64,000 nt of DNA from NCBI GenBank assembly GCA_904063045.1, contig CAJFCJ010000028.1, positions 186,001 through 250,000 on the forward strand, written 5' to 3'. Under the pieces are notes generated by a model. It worked only from the letters and a program-made list of their open reading frames with translations. It was not told where the DNA came from and did no database searches. Both the position numbers and the translations under genes were made by a program. Of the stretch, positions 1-12,214 are shown piece after piece (the first letter of the stretch is position 1; each line of letters begins with the position of its first letter). The stretch comes from Dimorphilus gyrociliatus (lineage: Eukaryota; Annelida; Polychaeta; Dinophilidae).

Positions 1-535
1 AAATATATACTTTATAACATTTCCACAGTGACATCCATAAGACATTCTTTATTTAACAGTTTTTTATTAAAAAGTCATAGAATCTATACGGTGATAACAT
101 TTGACATTTATCTAAACTTATCCGAAAACCGCCAAAATTCTTATTTTTGAAACGAGACCTACTATTGGCTGAGGGCTTTCCAATAAACCAATCACCGCTA
201 CGCTTACATTACGTATCGGTAAGATCGGTTATACCTTCTTTGGTGAAGTTGGATTCTCTTATGTGAACGATCTTTGATACTCTCTCATATCGACATGCCA
301 AACATTCTATCGTTTTGAAACGATATTTTACAATATATTATATATATATATATATTGATCGTCTAATTTCAGATTCGATTATCACGATTACGATTGCGAG
401 ATCTCTAGTTCAAACTTGTGCAGATCCTAACAAATTACGATTCTATGTGATTTTATGAATCTAACTGAATTCTACTGTGATTAGCGGATTAGCAGCCTCA
501 TTTTATCATCTCTGATCTATATATAATCTTTAGTT
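1..535 (+). promoter_or_regulatory. STIL upstream region with three CCAAT boxes
   Basis: No coding exon is visible. Three CCAAT motifs sit close together: one inverted at 173-177 and two direct at 180-184 and 188-192. A TTTGAA hexamer (CHR-like) lies just upstream at 146-151. CCAAT plus CHR is the usual layout of G2/M promoters bound by NF-Y and the MuvB/DREAM complex, which would suit a centriole-duplication gene. TTTGAA is common by chance in AT-rich DNA, so only the CCAAT cluster carries weight. An AT dinucleotide run lies near 335-356. Confidence 0.45.
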
Positions 536-3500
536 ATGAACAACGGACGAAAATTAGAATTTCCTGTTGTAAGAACAATTCTTTGGGATCACAAGGCCGC
601 AGGAAAGTCTATAGAGATCGGACCTTTTCCGTCAGAGTAAGTAAAAAAACGCCATAATTATCAATGTTTAAGAATCAGCTAATTCACTATCAGATATCCT
701 TGTATTAACATAAATGAATCAACTTTATCAATCATAAAATCCATAAGAGATAAGTCAAAAATTACCAAGTTTGTTCTTATTGGCTCTTTGCAAAGGGAAC
801 TTGGTAAGTTAAAACAGTTTTTTTTATCATTTCCCATTTAATTTATATTTAATGTTCTTGTTTTAGATCATAGTTTAACAATTGAGATTGAACGGCATGA
901 AACAGAAAATGATATGAAAAAGATGACAACTTTACATGATATGATGTATATTCCTTGTTATGTAAGATCTTTCATAATAATTCCTATGATTTATATTAAG
1001 AAAAATCTTACAAAATGTATTTAGGTTCAATCTACGAATGGACCACTTCCATTTTCCAGCGATGATTACTCCAAATCAATAGAGGTTTGTTTCTTATCAA
1101 AATTTTGGCCCAACTGATTAAATTTTTTGTAAATTTCTGCAATTATAATTCAATAAGGACTTGATACTGATTAGATTAAATTTAGCAAACAATTTCACAA
1201 AATCAAATGAACCTTTTGTTCTATTAAGATAATAATGTAAAAATAAATAAAGGATTATTTAAGGAATATATCTTTACATTTTCCTATTTTTTATATATGA
1301 TATATAGGCTCTACACAAGCGATGTAAAACGAATCAGAAAATATCCTTTTGTCAATTTTTTCATCCTTTGGTAGCATTGCAAATTGGAGACGGTCTGGAG
1401 ATTCGATCAGACATGGTCTATCCTGATGTTTCTTTTACAGCCATACCCATACAAAATGTGCCACTAGTTCCATCAGCATTAGCCAAGAATTTAGCCTCAC
1501 CTTACTGTAGGAGTTATGTTTTGGGTGAAGCCCAGTCTGGGTTTGTTTGTTTAAAATTCACTTAAAAGGGTACAAACGATCTTTTACTTTATTATTAATA
1601 GATATTTGTCAATGGATCAGACTAGAAAGGTTTTATTAATATTGGAATCAGATCCTAAAGTATCAAGTTTACCAATTGTAGGAATGTAAGTATTTCAAGT
1701 AATTTATCCACTATCTGTTGAAACTAATTGAATGTTTTTTCCCCAGATGGATTAGCGGCGTAGCTACTATATCTGATCCTTTTGTATGGGCGTGTTGTTG
1801 CAGATACCTGTTTTCCAACATAAAGAATAGGTTAAATTCAATTTATACCTGTACAGTCTTGTTATTTAATTTTTCTCGTATGTTTTTTTAGGGTACACCC
1901 TCTATCTGAACCCTTTCTTGTCATCCTTTATTCAACTGAACATTCAGAAAGAGAAGTGTACGATATAACTCCAACTGGAAGTAAAACGTCACTTGGTTTT
2001 GATATATTAACATTAAGCGAAGATTTAAGACAAAATCAAGTTTGTTATTAAAACAGACAAAACGTATTTAAAATTAAACCATACTGATTTTATAGAAAAC
2101 TTCATTTGATTCAAATGTACATATGCTACAATTTGAAAAGGAAAAAACTATGTCCAAACGAGCATTGTTCGGTTCTTGTTTGAAGAAATATGATGAAAAA
2201 ATGTGATAAATACAGTATTATATATAAATAATTGATATTAAATAATGCTATAAATTATAATATATAGGAAAAATGAAATGGAGAAAAATCTCAGCGTTTC
2301 TCTTAAAAGTGCTATGTTGGATGATTTGATGCCCCAACCTGCTGTTGAAAGAGACTGGAATAAGGTTTATTTATATTTTACTATGTTTATCATAAAAAAA
2401 TATTTTTATTATCTTTATTATTTAGCCAATTCAAATGAAATCTGAAGTTCCAGAAGTAACTCTGCTGCAGGAATGTACGCCTGAACCTAAAATTCAAATG
2501 AGAAAACTTCGTCAAGAATACGATATAGAAGATGAATCTGTACCAAAACCTCCACTAATGAAACATAAAACAACTAGAAAATCTTTAAGTCCATTAAACA
2601 CTTCAACTAATAACAAAAGCATATCAAAAAAGCTTGAAAATGAGGAACCCGAACGGGACAATCATCATAACGAAACTAAACAACAAGTCCCTAGTGAATG
2701 GCTAGATATCTTGAAAAAACAGAATGACGAGATCAAATATTTAAGGTCTCAGGTTGAAAAATTAGTGATGGAACAATCGAGAAGGGAAAATGTGCAAGAT
2801 GCGTCAGTTCAAAGTACTTTGGATAGGAGTCACATAGAAAACCGTTCAATAGGTGTAAATACCTCAATTTTAGAAAATCCAGGTGAAAAGTCAAACGTAT
2901 TTAGCACACCATTAAATCAAGCTGTATTTAAAGAAGCCATTCAAAATGGACATTTAACGTCCAGTCCTCACGACCTGTTGAAAAGTAACGCAACATTTGG
3001 AGATTTAAGAATAGACAGCGGTAGCTATGAAACAACTAGGTCGGAAAGAATTATTGATATGCCCGACTTTAATAATCTGTCATCGGAAAGGTATTAATAA
3101 ATATTTTCTTTATACTATTTAACACGTATTTGTCATGTTAACTTTAACAGATTTAACCAATCCGTTGCTAGTCCACTTTTAGGTGAAAGCGTTAGTATGT
3201 ATCAACAAGGAGGATTACAAGCTGTTATGCCTCATTTTGAAGTAAATTCTTTGAAATATAATAACTAATCATTTGTATAATTGTTTAATATTATATGACA
3301 AACGTTTGGCATTTTCTTAGGAAAAAGAATCCCAGCCACCGTCGTCGAAACTCTTTGATGAAGATTATAGCAGTTTTTCTGAGTCGGAAGATGAAAATAT
3401 TGAAAATTCCCCTCCAAAGAATAGGACAGCGTCACGTGGCTGTTCACCTATAAAATCTTTACAACAAACACCACAGAAACTGTCATCTAATAATACAACA

Positions 3501-4010
3501 ATCGACATTGCTGCTAAAACTCGGAAAGAATTAGAAGCGCTCGGCATATGCTTTGATCCAGATAATGTAAATTTTAGTTTTAAACCAGCTCCGGATGGAA
3601 CGCTTTACCTAGATACAGCTCTCTTACCAAAGGTACAATACACATCTCTCCTACTCTCTTCTTCCGAGTGTGATGATGCTGATAGTCTTGCATTAAAATA
3701 TTTAAACGATGCCGAATTGACAACTTTAGCAAGAGGTGAAAACAAGATTATAGAACCAACTATCTTTCAATCAAATAATATGTCATTTGCAACAAGAAAA
3801 TATATGGAAAGATACGGTTTAGTAAATGGAAAAGCAAATATAGAATCTCCAACAAAAGATGGCGGCACCTTATCCCAAAGAAATAGCTTGAAACCAAGTA
3901 CATGTCCAAATACACCATTAAATAGAGATATTCCAAAACTTGAAGATCAGAGACATGATTCTAGATTATTAGATATAGAAAAATTAAAAGCACTTCCTCA
4001 ATTATTATAA
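536..4010 (+). CDS. STIL: STIL centriolar assembly protein
   Basis: Scaffold that recruits SAS-6 and activates PLK4 at the start of centriole duplication. Thirteen exons join in phase: 536-636, 694-803, 867-961, 1025-1084, 1308-1540, 1602-1685, 1747-1830, 1892-2039, 2096-2202, 2268-2364, 2426-3090, 3151-3241 and 3321-4010, giving 854 aa. The clearest match to vertebrate STIL is in exons 6-7: [17 protein letters not shown], then VGIWISG and [11 protein letters not shown] short coiled coil at about residues 462-495 ([21 protein letters not shown]) corresponds to the PLK4-binding coiled coil. The C-terminal STAN motif is present ([14 protein letters not shown], encoded near 3780). The protein is shorter than human STIL (about 1290 aa) because the disordered middle is reduced. 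The donor of exon 9 (gtgata) is weak. Confidence 0.93.
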
Positions 4011-4334
4011 AAATTTCTTTTTAGGTTTTATTTTCATAATTTATTTTTTTATTAAAAACACAAAACTTTACCGTTGTCTTTGTCTTCCTCTATCTCTTCC
4101 TCTACCTTTACTTATTGTTTTTATTCTTGAACATTTTATTTTGTTGTATTTTTTTTTTTTTTTCAAAATAAATCTTTTCCACTTGCATAAAATACTCTTT
4201 GAACAAAAAAAACCATGTTTTGTCTTGTATCGTATTGAAATATATATATATATAGAGTATGAAATACTATACTAATTTGCATATACTTTATATGCTGTAT
4301 CATATTTTTTTTAATTTCGAATTTTTAAATAACA
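4011..4334. other. STIL 3' region and intergenic gap
   Basis: A pyrimidine/T-rich stretch with an AATAAA polyadenylation hexamer at 4167-4172, a plausible STIL 3' end. No coding exon is seen before the next gene, which is on the same strand. Confidence 0.5.
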
Positions 4335-5074
4335 ATGCCTGCTTCCAATCAAGTTACCGATGAAAAAGAACCCATATATCCTACTATTTTGGTCCAAAAT
4401 GATCAAGTTCATCCCATCGATTATCATAGAAGAAACTCTTCCTATTTCTGGCAAATTTTCTTTATACTGTTAGCTTGCACTGTCCTTTTGACGTTTGGTT
4501 TTTATGTATCATCGTCGGATACTCGAAATCACCTTCACCTCTCTAAACTAAAGCATAGTAGAGCAGACGGAAGTAAATCAAGGGATCTTTTAAAAGAAAT
4601 TAGAAGGAAGTTTGACGATAAATCAAATGAAGAGCAAATTGGTATTTTTATCGAAGGACAGATGTTTGGCGATGAAAATATTGTTGATAAATACCAAAAT
4701 TTGAATAATATCGTAAATTCTTCACATCTGACAAACCAATCTCATTCATCAAATCTTAATGGTAAAATAATAAAAAGCATAGAGGCAATAATAATCATTT
4801 AAAAAGTCTTACAAATTTCTTTTACATAGGATTCTTTGAACGTGTTTTCCGATGTTTTGAGAGGATGATTTTTGGGAGAAAAATTCAAGAGAAAGAAACG
4901 GAAAATGATATTACAAATATGAATGATAATAATAAACTATTTCCGATGTACGTCATTCGTGGAAGAAACATAAGTCGTCAACAACAAACTACAATTAATA
5001 CGTCTGATGACAAGAAAAATCAGAAACTTTCAACTAATGAAACAATTAAAAAAGAGAATAAAAAAGAAATTTGA
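4335..5074 (+). CDS. Unrecognised single-pass membrane protein
   Basis: I do not recognise this gene. Two exons, 4335-4761 and 4830-5074, join in phase across a 68-nt GT-AG intron to give 223 aa. The start at 4335 follows stop-rich sequence. An acidic or neutral N-terminus of about 35 residues precedes one clear hydrophobic span (FFILLACTVLLTFGFYV, about residues 42-58). After it comes a basic, Lys/Asn/Ser-rich region with NxS/T sites, ending in a Lys/Glu-rich tail. There is no cleavable signal peptide, so a type II or tail-out topology is possible. It lies on the same strand between STIL and a FAM187-like gene, but spacing gives no hint of co-transcription. The hydrophobic segment and clean splice make it likely to be a real gene. 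Function unknown. Confidence 0.6.
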
Positions 5075-5209
5075 TCATTTAAAAAAAATTATTGCTAATT
5101 ATTTAAATTTATTCTAAACGTTGTGAATAATAATATTATTATTAACGAATAAAAATTATGAAAAATATGTTAATGTATCATTTAAACATTTAAATAATAA
5201 TAATTGAAT

Positions 5210-7157
5210 ATGATTAAATATCTATTTATTTCATTATTAGCTATTTATTATGTATTTTGCTTAAATTATCAATTTTCTACTTCTGATATATCTAATAAAC
5301 GTTCTAAGGTGAATAATGAACTTTTAAAGAAGAGGATGAAACGTTTTATTGCGGCGTCTAAAAAAAGTATACATCAGTTTGAGAATTATCAAGATTGTCT
5401 TCGTAGAAAAATTGATAAACTTAAAAGAAAGATTGCCGAAGGTTCAGCTATATATAAATTCACCGATCAGAATATTCGAATAAACTGCAACTTTTGGTTT
5501 GTTTTTGATTGATATTTCTACACTGTTTTAAAGAATTAATTCATGCAAACAGTTCCAGACCTGATCAGGATATTGGAAAGTTTTATATAGTATGGAAATT
5601 AAGTCCACGTAGCGGTGGAGGAGAAAGAGTTATAAATATATTAAAAACAAATAAATACGATTATAATATAACGGATTTTTCATTAAGAATCAAATCATTA
5701 ACATCTTCTGATAATGGAATGTTTGTCTTACTTTTAAGTGCTCTTAATATATGTATATATATATATATATATCTTTAATCTTCACAGCTACAAATGTTAT
5801 GTTAACGAAGAATGGCAAAGCTATACTTATTTGGATGTTTTCCAACAAGATTCTTTTAGATTTCGTAATGTTTATGATCCACCTCTTGAAGGTGATAGGC
5901 CTATGCCTGGGATTATCCTAGATGATAATAATATTAAAGTTTTGAATTATTATTAAATATACTTTTATATTCGTTCATATGTATCTATATATATATAAAT
6001 GTATGTATATTTCTCCAATAGATATATACGCACTGGAATGAATGGTCAGATTGTAACGATTGTAATAAGGAAGGAACAAAATCTAGAAGAGGAATTTGCA
6101 AAATAATTGTAATTTATTGTATTTATTCCTTATATAAAATGATAATAATAGATGTTTTCTATGCAAAAACTTAGAGAAAGGATAAAAATATGGGATTGAA
6201 ACCTGTTGATATACCTAATTTAAAAGATTTCGAAGGTGGAATACCGTGCAAATCATCACTTTTGCCTTTATATTATAAGAATTTAAGAGAGGTCTCTTGC
6301 AATCAAAATTTTACTATTCTCTTTTTTATCGAAACATTTACTTGCCTCTTTTATGATAGATAAAGGATATCATGGAAGAAAATCATATAAGAAGATGCTT
6401 TAAACCTTGTCCTATGCAAACGAATACATCTTTCATTAACGAAGATGGTCAAGTAATTAATAATACTTTAATAATTATTCATAAATTTATTCATTTATTT
6501 AAATATTAAAAAAACAAAACTAAAGGTTGTAAATATTTACGAAAGGAAGGAAAAGTGTACAAACTGTCTAGAGTTTGAATTGGAAAAACCTCCTGTACAA
6601 CCTAAAAAAATTCTACGTATATCAAAATTTGCTTATGAAACTAAAGAATTATTTTTAGAATGTCCAGAGTAGGCTTATTTCTCGATAATATTAACTTATT
6701 AATATACTAATACATACCCAATTTACAATAGTTACACTTCATTTCGTTATTTTTCCCATTTATTTTTGTTTTTTGCTTTTTAGCGAAGCATCTGCTGATG
6801 AAGCTGTTAAATGGGAGAAAAAAGGCAAAATTATTGATTTTATAAGTATTAGAATTGAAACAAGGAATAGAATTTCAATCGATCATATGAATAGACTTCA
6901 CTTCCTTAAATTACAAATTAAGGATATGGATAATTACGGGTTTGGTTTATTTTTATAGGTCTTACATGCTTTTATATATACTTTTATACCTTCTCTACAG
7001 GTGTTACGTAAATGATGTTCCTATTGCTGTTATTACCTTGAGAGTTCAACCATACAGATCAAAAGTTGATATTTTTTCCAATCTTATAACTTTTGGTTGG
7101 ATTTCTTCTGTTTATAAATTCATACGTTCAATAATTTCTTCTATATTCAAACTTTAA
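5210..7157 (+). CDS. FAM187-like Ig-domain membrane protein
   Basis: Nine exons join in phase to 452 aa: 5210-5496, 5553-5720, 5788-5938, 6022-6108, 6175-6291, 6360-6452, 6526-6668, 6784-6939 and 7001-7157. The start is ATG 5210; an in-frame TTG lies just upstream. A hydrophobic signal peptide (IKYLFISLLAIYYVFCL) is followed by an Ig-like fold ending in DNGIYKCYV, the usual D-x-G-x-Y-x-C signature. Next comes a cysteine-containing segment with HWNEWSDCNDCN, which aligns with the FWEWTPCDRC region of FAM187A. A second Ig-like domain follows, ending YGCYV, and then a hydrophobic C-terminal segment (residues about 425-445) suited to membrane anchoring. The order matches vertebrate FAM187 proteins. 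The family's role is not established, so I give no function. Confidence 0.8.
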
Positions 7158-7379
7158 TAGTTTATCGATAGTTTTATAGTTTTTGTGCTAAATAAATAAA
7201 TATTAGTTCGTTTTTTTCCTATCCTGACAGTGTTTAGCTATAACCGTAATAAAAAAAGGCTGTCTGCTAGATTGTCTGATTCATAAAATTTCCGAAGATA
7301 AACTGTGATAAAGTCTTTTAATTAGTATATCATTTAATCAAGGAGGATCGTAATTAATGATTCGCTAGAATATTAAAAA

Positions 7380-10300
7380 ATGTCATTGAATGAGAATTTA
7401 AGGAGGGTCATCTTTCAAAATTTTCTGTCTACACTGATACCGAAAGAAGGAAAATTAACAGCAAATGATTTAAATTATATACTTCAGACAAATATCAATT
7501 TTCCTAATAAACTATGTAATAAAGAAGTTTATAACTTTATTAAAAAGAATTCATCTTCTAAACAAAAGTTAAAAAGTTGTTTGGAAGCATTAGACCATTT
7601 CATCTCGTATTCGAAAAACCTTTTAAAACCACCAGAATTGAGGCCGATTGGATGGAACAGTATCATGCTTGAAAATGAAATATTCCGCCACAAGATTGAT
7701 TCTCTTAAAGGGTCTAGAGAAATATTAATCAAGATCGGATATAAAGTTATAGAAGAAGATGCTTTGAATTTTAATGAAGGTCAATATATCGACAATCATT
7801 TTTTGAGAGTAATAATTACAGATCTCACTATTGCCAAGTTGGAAATTTCTTCATACTTGAACGAAACACACCCCCAGCCTCACACTTTAATTGATTGTGG
7901 TATAGGTATCTATCTAAAAGAAGATGCTCTCGAAAATGACGATACTTTATTAACTAACGACGATTTAATGGGAGTGAAAGATGAACAGATGCTACCCTTA
8001 ATAAAAGCTATTAATCTATGCCATTCCATGGATATAAATAGTAGGTTATCTTCTTTTGTACAATATATTATTAATCAGCCTATTAATATTCCAATTTATT
8101 TAATTACTACTTAGAATTGAAATTCTGTGGTGTATGTGAAAGCGAGTCAACGTATATATGCTCGAGTTATCAATGCCAGTTTACAAAGACTTTTTGTGAT
8201 GAATGTTTAAAATTAAGACATTCAAAGAAGTGTCAGGATCACGAATATTATCCTATTCAACTTTGCGAAAAATGTAAAAAATCTGCAACTTGGATTTGTT
8301 CAGAGAAAAATTGCTATAGAACTCTCTGTGATAAGTGCAATTATCTGTAAATATTATATATTCTTCTTATATTTGGTAATGCTATAATATTTATATATTT
8401 TAGTGTACACAAGGGAACGAAGGAACATGTTGATAGGAAAAGAGTTATTTATCATTCAGCCAATGAGTTAAAAGATACATTAGTTACAAATGACTTAGTC
8501 GAGCCAATAGATAGTAATTTGGTTGTCGAAAACAAAAGAGATGTCAAGGAATCTGCTTCACCAACGCCAAATTTTGAAGAACATTCTTTGTCGAGCCTTG
8601 ATGATGTCAATGTTTGGTTCTGTCAATACTGTACATTCCAGAATAACCGAGAGTCGCGAATATGTGAAATGTGTCATAAAACAACTTTACAAAATTCATC
8701 AGAAACAAAACCCAGTGCTAATCAGATTCTTCGACCAGAAGACCTTTTATACAATGAAACATCTAATGACATTTCCGGTAATGAAGTAGATGTATACTTT
8801 TCAAAACTACAATCTTTGCAAAGTGTTGAACTCTTTAAAGTTTGTATTTTAATTGTTTACAAGGAATTGAAAACAATTATAGATTTTATACATGTTTCCA
8901 TAGAAATATGAAAGAGAGGAAGGAAAACTTATACTCGCATTGAAAAGTGATCGTTATCGGAATTTAACTGAATTTGAAGGTATCATTTGTAATGTTACCA
9001 ATTTGAGGAGAATATCATCTACAAGACAAGATTTTTATTTTGGACTAATGTCATACGAGGAAGCGATAAAAGCAATTCAGAATACTGAAAATATCGACGA
9101 AGCTATAGAATTTTCTTTATCAATTCAAAAAGAGAAAATAGAAAGACTAGAAAATATGTTTGCAATGGATAAACAATTGATCATAGACTCTCTTAGGTAT
9201 GCAGATGGCAATGTCGAAATTACGGAAAAAAATTTACTTATCAAAACGATTAATTCAATGAACGAAAACAAAACTAATAATGAATCTGATTTAAGCAATA
9301 TTTTAAAATGGAAAAGCATTGATATTATGAAATTTAGAAGAGTACTACTCGCAGAATATAATTTAACGGAACTTAAAGTAGATATCGTAATTGAATTAAT
9401 AGAAAGTTACCCACTTGCTGATGTACTCGATTCGATTAAACAAGAAAATGTTTATACTGTTGAAGATGCCATAAAATACTTGAAAGTAGTTTGCTCAGTT
9501 TGTTTTGTCGAATTTCCCATTTCAAAGGTATTCAGTATGTTTTAATTTAAAATCAATTTATAATGTAAACATGAATAATTTTTCAAAGACAAATCGTCTC
9601 CCTATATGCTCTTGTACAATGTGCAATTATTGCATACAAGAATGGGTTACACATTGCACCCTGACAGCTACCGTTGAGCATTGGAAGTGTCCATCCTGCA
9701 ACAAACCTAATATGCTAAACGAAACGCCAGAAAATATTGATATGCATTTCTACTTTATGCAAACATATGTGAATAAGGAAGAAGGACATATTAAAGATAA
9801 ATGTCACAAAAAATTAGCCCAATGGAAACTTTCGCAATTTGACAACTTCAGATGGTGTCTTAAGGTTGAAAGAAATTGTTATTAATCATTTATACGTTCT
9901 TCCTTAATTCAACTTTTTATTATAGTGCGAAAATGGTAATATACTTGAACCGAATAATAATCCAAATCAAAGAAAATTTCAATGCACCAGTTGTGGAGCG
10001 GCACAGTGTTTCTATTGTAAAAAAGAATGGAAATCAGCACATAAGAATATATCTTGTGAAAAATATCTTCAATGGTTAACTGAAAATGATAAAGAATTTC
10101 AATTGCAAAAATTGAGCCATTTCCTAGAAGAAAACGGAATAAGTATGCAATTATTTAATTGTCTTTTCTATTTATACAGTATGTATTTATTATTCAGTGT
10201 GCCCTTATTGTAAAAAGCAATATTGCCTGGCGAAAGGAGGTTGTTTACATTTTGTCTGTCCAAATTGCGGTTTTCAATTTTGCGCTGGATGTAATAGAGA

Positions 10301-10967
10301 AATGGCCAGAGATCGTGTAAGTTATTCTATTCAATTGGTGTATAAAGAATAAAATATTACACTCTTTTTCTAGAATTGTAAATATAAATTAGAGAGCTGT
10401 GAAAGAAAAGGCCTTCATTGTCATCATCCTAGAGATTGTTTACATTACCTGAGAGACCTCACCGTAGAACAATTGAAAGACTTATTAAAGGTTTTTAAAT
10501 TCTTAAGTTTTTATAAGTTTTCAAAATTCTATTGTAAAACTTAATTATAGAGTCATAATATTGAATATAAGAAAGAGACGGAGGAGGAGCCAGTTGAACC
10601 GTATAATAAGTGTATGGTGTTGGAGCAAAAAGAATTGGGTACAGCGTATCGAGACGAAAATTGCGGTAAGGAATGCTATAAAGATGCCTCCTTATGCGAA
10701 ACTCATTTAAAAGAATATCTTGTGGCGATAATCAATAAAAACCATATAGATCCAATTGATTATCAGGAAACACCAATATTGATGACTATTTTAAGGGAAA
10801 ACCGTATAGATATACCCAACGGAGACCATGCATGTAATAATTATAAGACATTAATAAAAGAGGTAAGTAAAAATATTATAAATATGTTAAAGAAATAAGT
10901 ATTTTAATATGCTATTCTCTTTAAATTATAGATAGTCAAAGAGAAAATACCAATTATTCAAACATGA
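7380..10967 (+). CDS. RNF31: RNF31/HOIP, RBR-type linear ubiquitin ligase
   Basis: Ten exons join in phase to 1009 aa: 7380-8040, 8115-8346, 8404-8839, 8904-9527, 9589-9864, 9926-10142, 10198-10316, 10374-10490, 10551-10862 and 10932-10967. HOIP makes Met1-linked ubiquitin chains in NF-kB and cell-death signalling. The domain order is that of HOIP. There is an N-terminal PUB-like helical region (first ~200 residues) and a B-box-like zinc region (FCGVC...CDKC, about 223-300). An NZF finger follows (WFCQYCTFQNN...CEMC, about 369-394), then a UBA region near 490-550. RING1 (about 640-700) and the IBR come next. RING2 is CPYC...GGCLHFVCPNC, with the expected catalytic cysteine at about residue 831. 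The C-terminus has the linear-chain determining region, including HHPRDCL-YLRD, VLEQKE and RDENCGKE. Human HOIP is 1072 aa. Confidence 0.93.
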
Positions 10968-12214
10968 AGGACATTTATACACTGTATCTCCATATCTGAA
11001 AAACTATATACAATTCCATCTATCACTGATATGTAAAAAAGAAACATATCAATGGCTTTCTATATTATACAATGGATTGTTGATGCAATTATTAGATTAT
11101 TAAATAATGTCACTAAATTGCTGATTTATAAAAGAGTCATTATAAATACGTATAAACGGGTAAGAAATAAAGGAATTTAATATCATCTTCGTCCTATTTA
11201 TTATATTATAAACATTTCTAATACCATCGTACATAATATTTCATTTTATGAAGAAAGAAATAACAACAGTCAAACTGGAAAAAAGACATTTACAATTTTA
11301 GATAATAAACAGTTGTTTACTAAAGTTTCTCTTCTAAAATTCCCCTCTGTTAGCTTAAATATAGAAAAAAGTACTTATCGTACGATCGAATAAGATAAAA
11401 ATTGATAACAGTTATCAGATAATGGCTATAACAATAATAGTATTTATTTCAAATCTGTTCATAGGCTTTATTCTTTTGGTATTGGAGCTATTTTCGTTTG
11501 TTTACGTTACAAACTTCAAGTTCAATGTTAATATCTATGGTATTTTGGCAAATATTCAAACGATAAAAAAAAAGGGATCACGATGAGATCGATAGACGAT
11601 TGATCGAATGATTGAAGAATAAACGAATGCATGAACACCAGATAGATAACAAATATTAGAGATTAATCTCTTTCAAAACATACTATAGACCTGCAAAATC
11701 TGTTGATCGACCTAATATAGAGACTAGATAACTGCTGATAGTTTAAATGTCATTTTTCCTTACCATTCAATAATATATCAGTGAAAAATGTAGCTAAATC
11801 TATTAAAAATGTGTCTATATTTTACTCTGAATATATAAAATTACAATAAATATTTATTAAAAAATAATGTATTATTTTTTAAAAATAACTTTCTTTTACT
11901 GGAAAAGAATCAAGCAAAAAAAGAATATAACAAAATGTCAACAATTTTAAGTTAGGTTTCCTTCACTTTTCCTTGCCTGTTATACGTAAGATATTCATAT
12001 GACATTCATTTAACAATTTGGGCAGCACGTAGGGTTTTATACACAAGTATATCGAACATTTAAAAATAAATAAATTATCATTATTAAATAGTGGAAGTAG
12101 AACCAGCTCTCTTTTATTCTTCTTCTAGAATAACACAGTTTATAGCAGTACCTGAATAGCTTAATTAAGAAGAAATTGTTCAGTTTTTTTTTAACCTATA
12201 TTCCTTCATCAGAT
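10968..12214. other. Convergent gap between HOIP and prominin
   Basis: AT-rich sequence with scattered short runs. It must contain the 3' UTRs of the HOIP gene (+) and prominin (-). I see no open reading frame, tRNA-like box or repeat worth naming. Confidence 0.4.

Noticed and set aside
5204-5212. Upstream start of the FAM187-like gene at 5204
   Set aside because: The codon is TTG, not ATG; the first ATG is at 5210 and gives a normal signal peptide.
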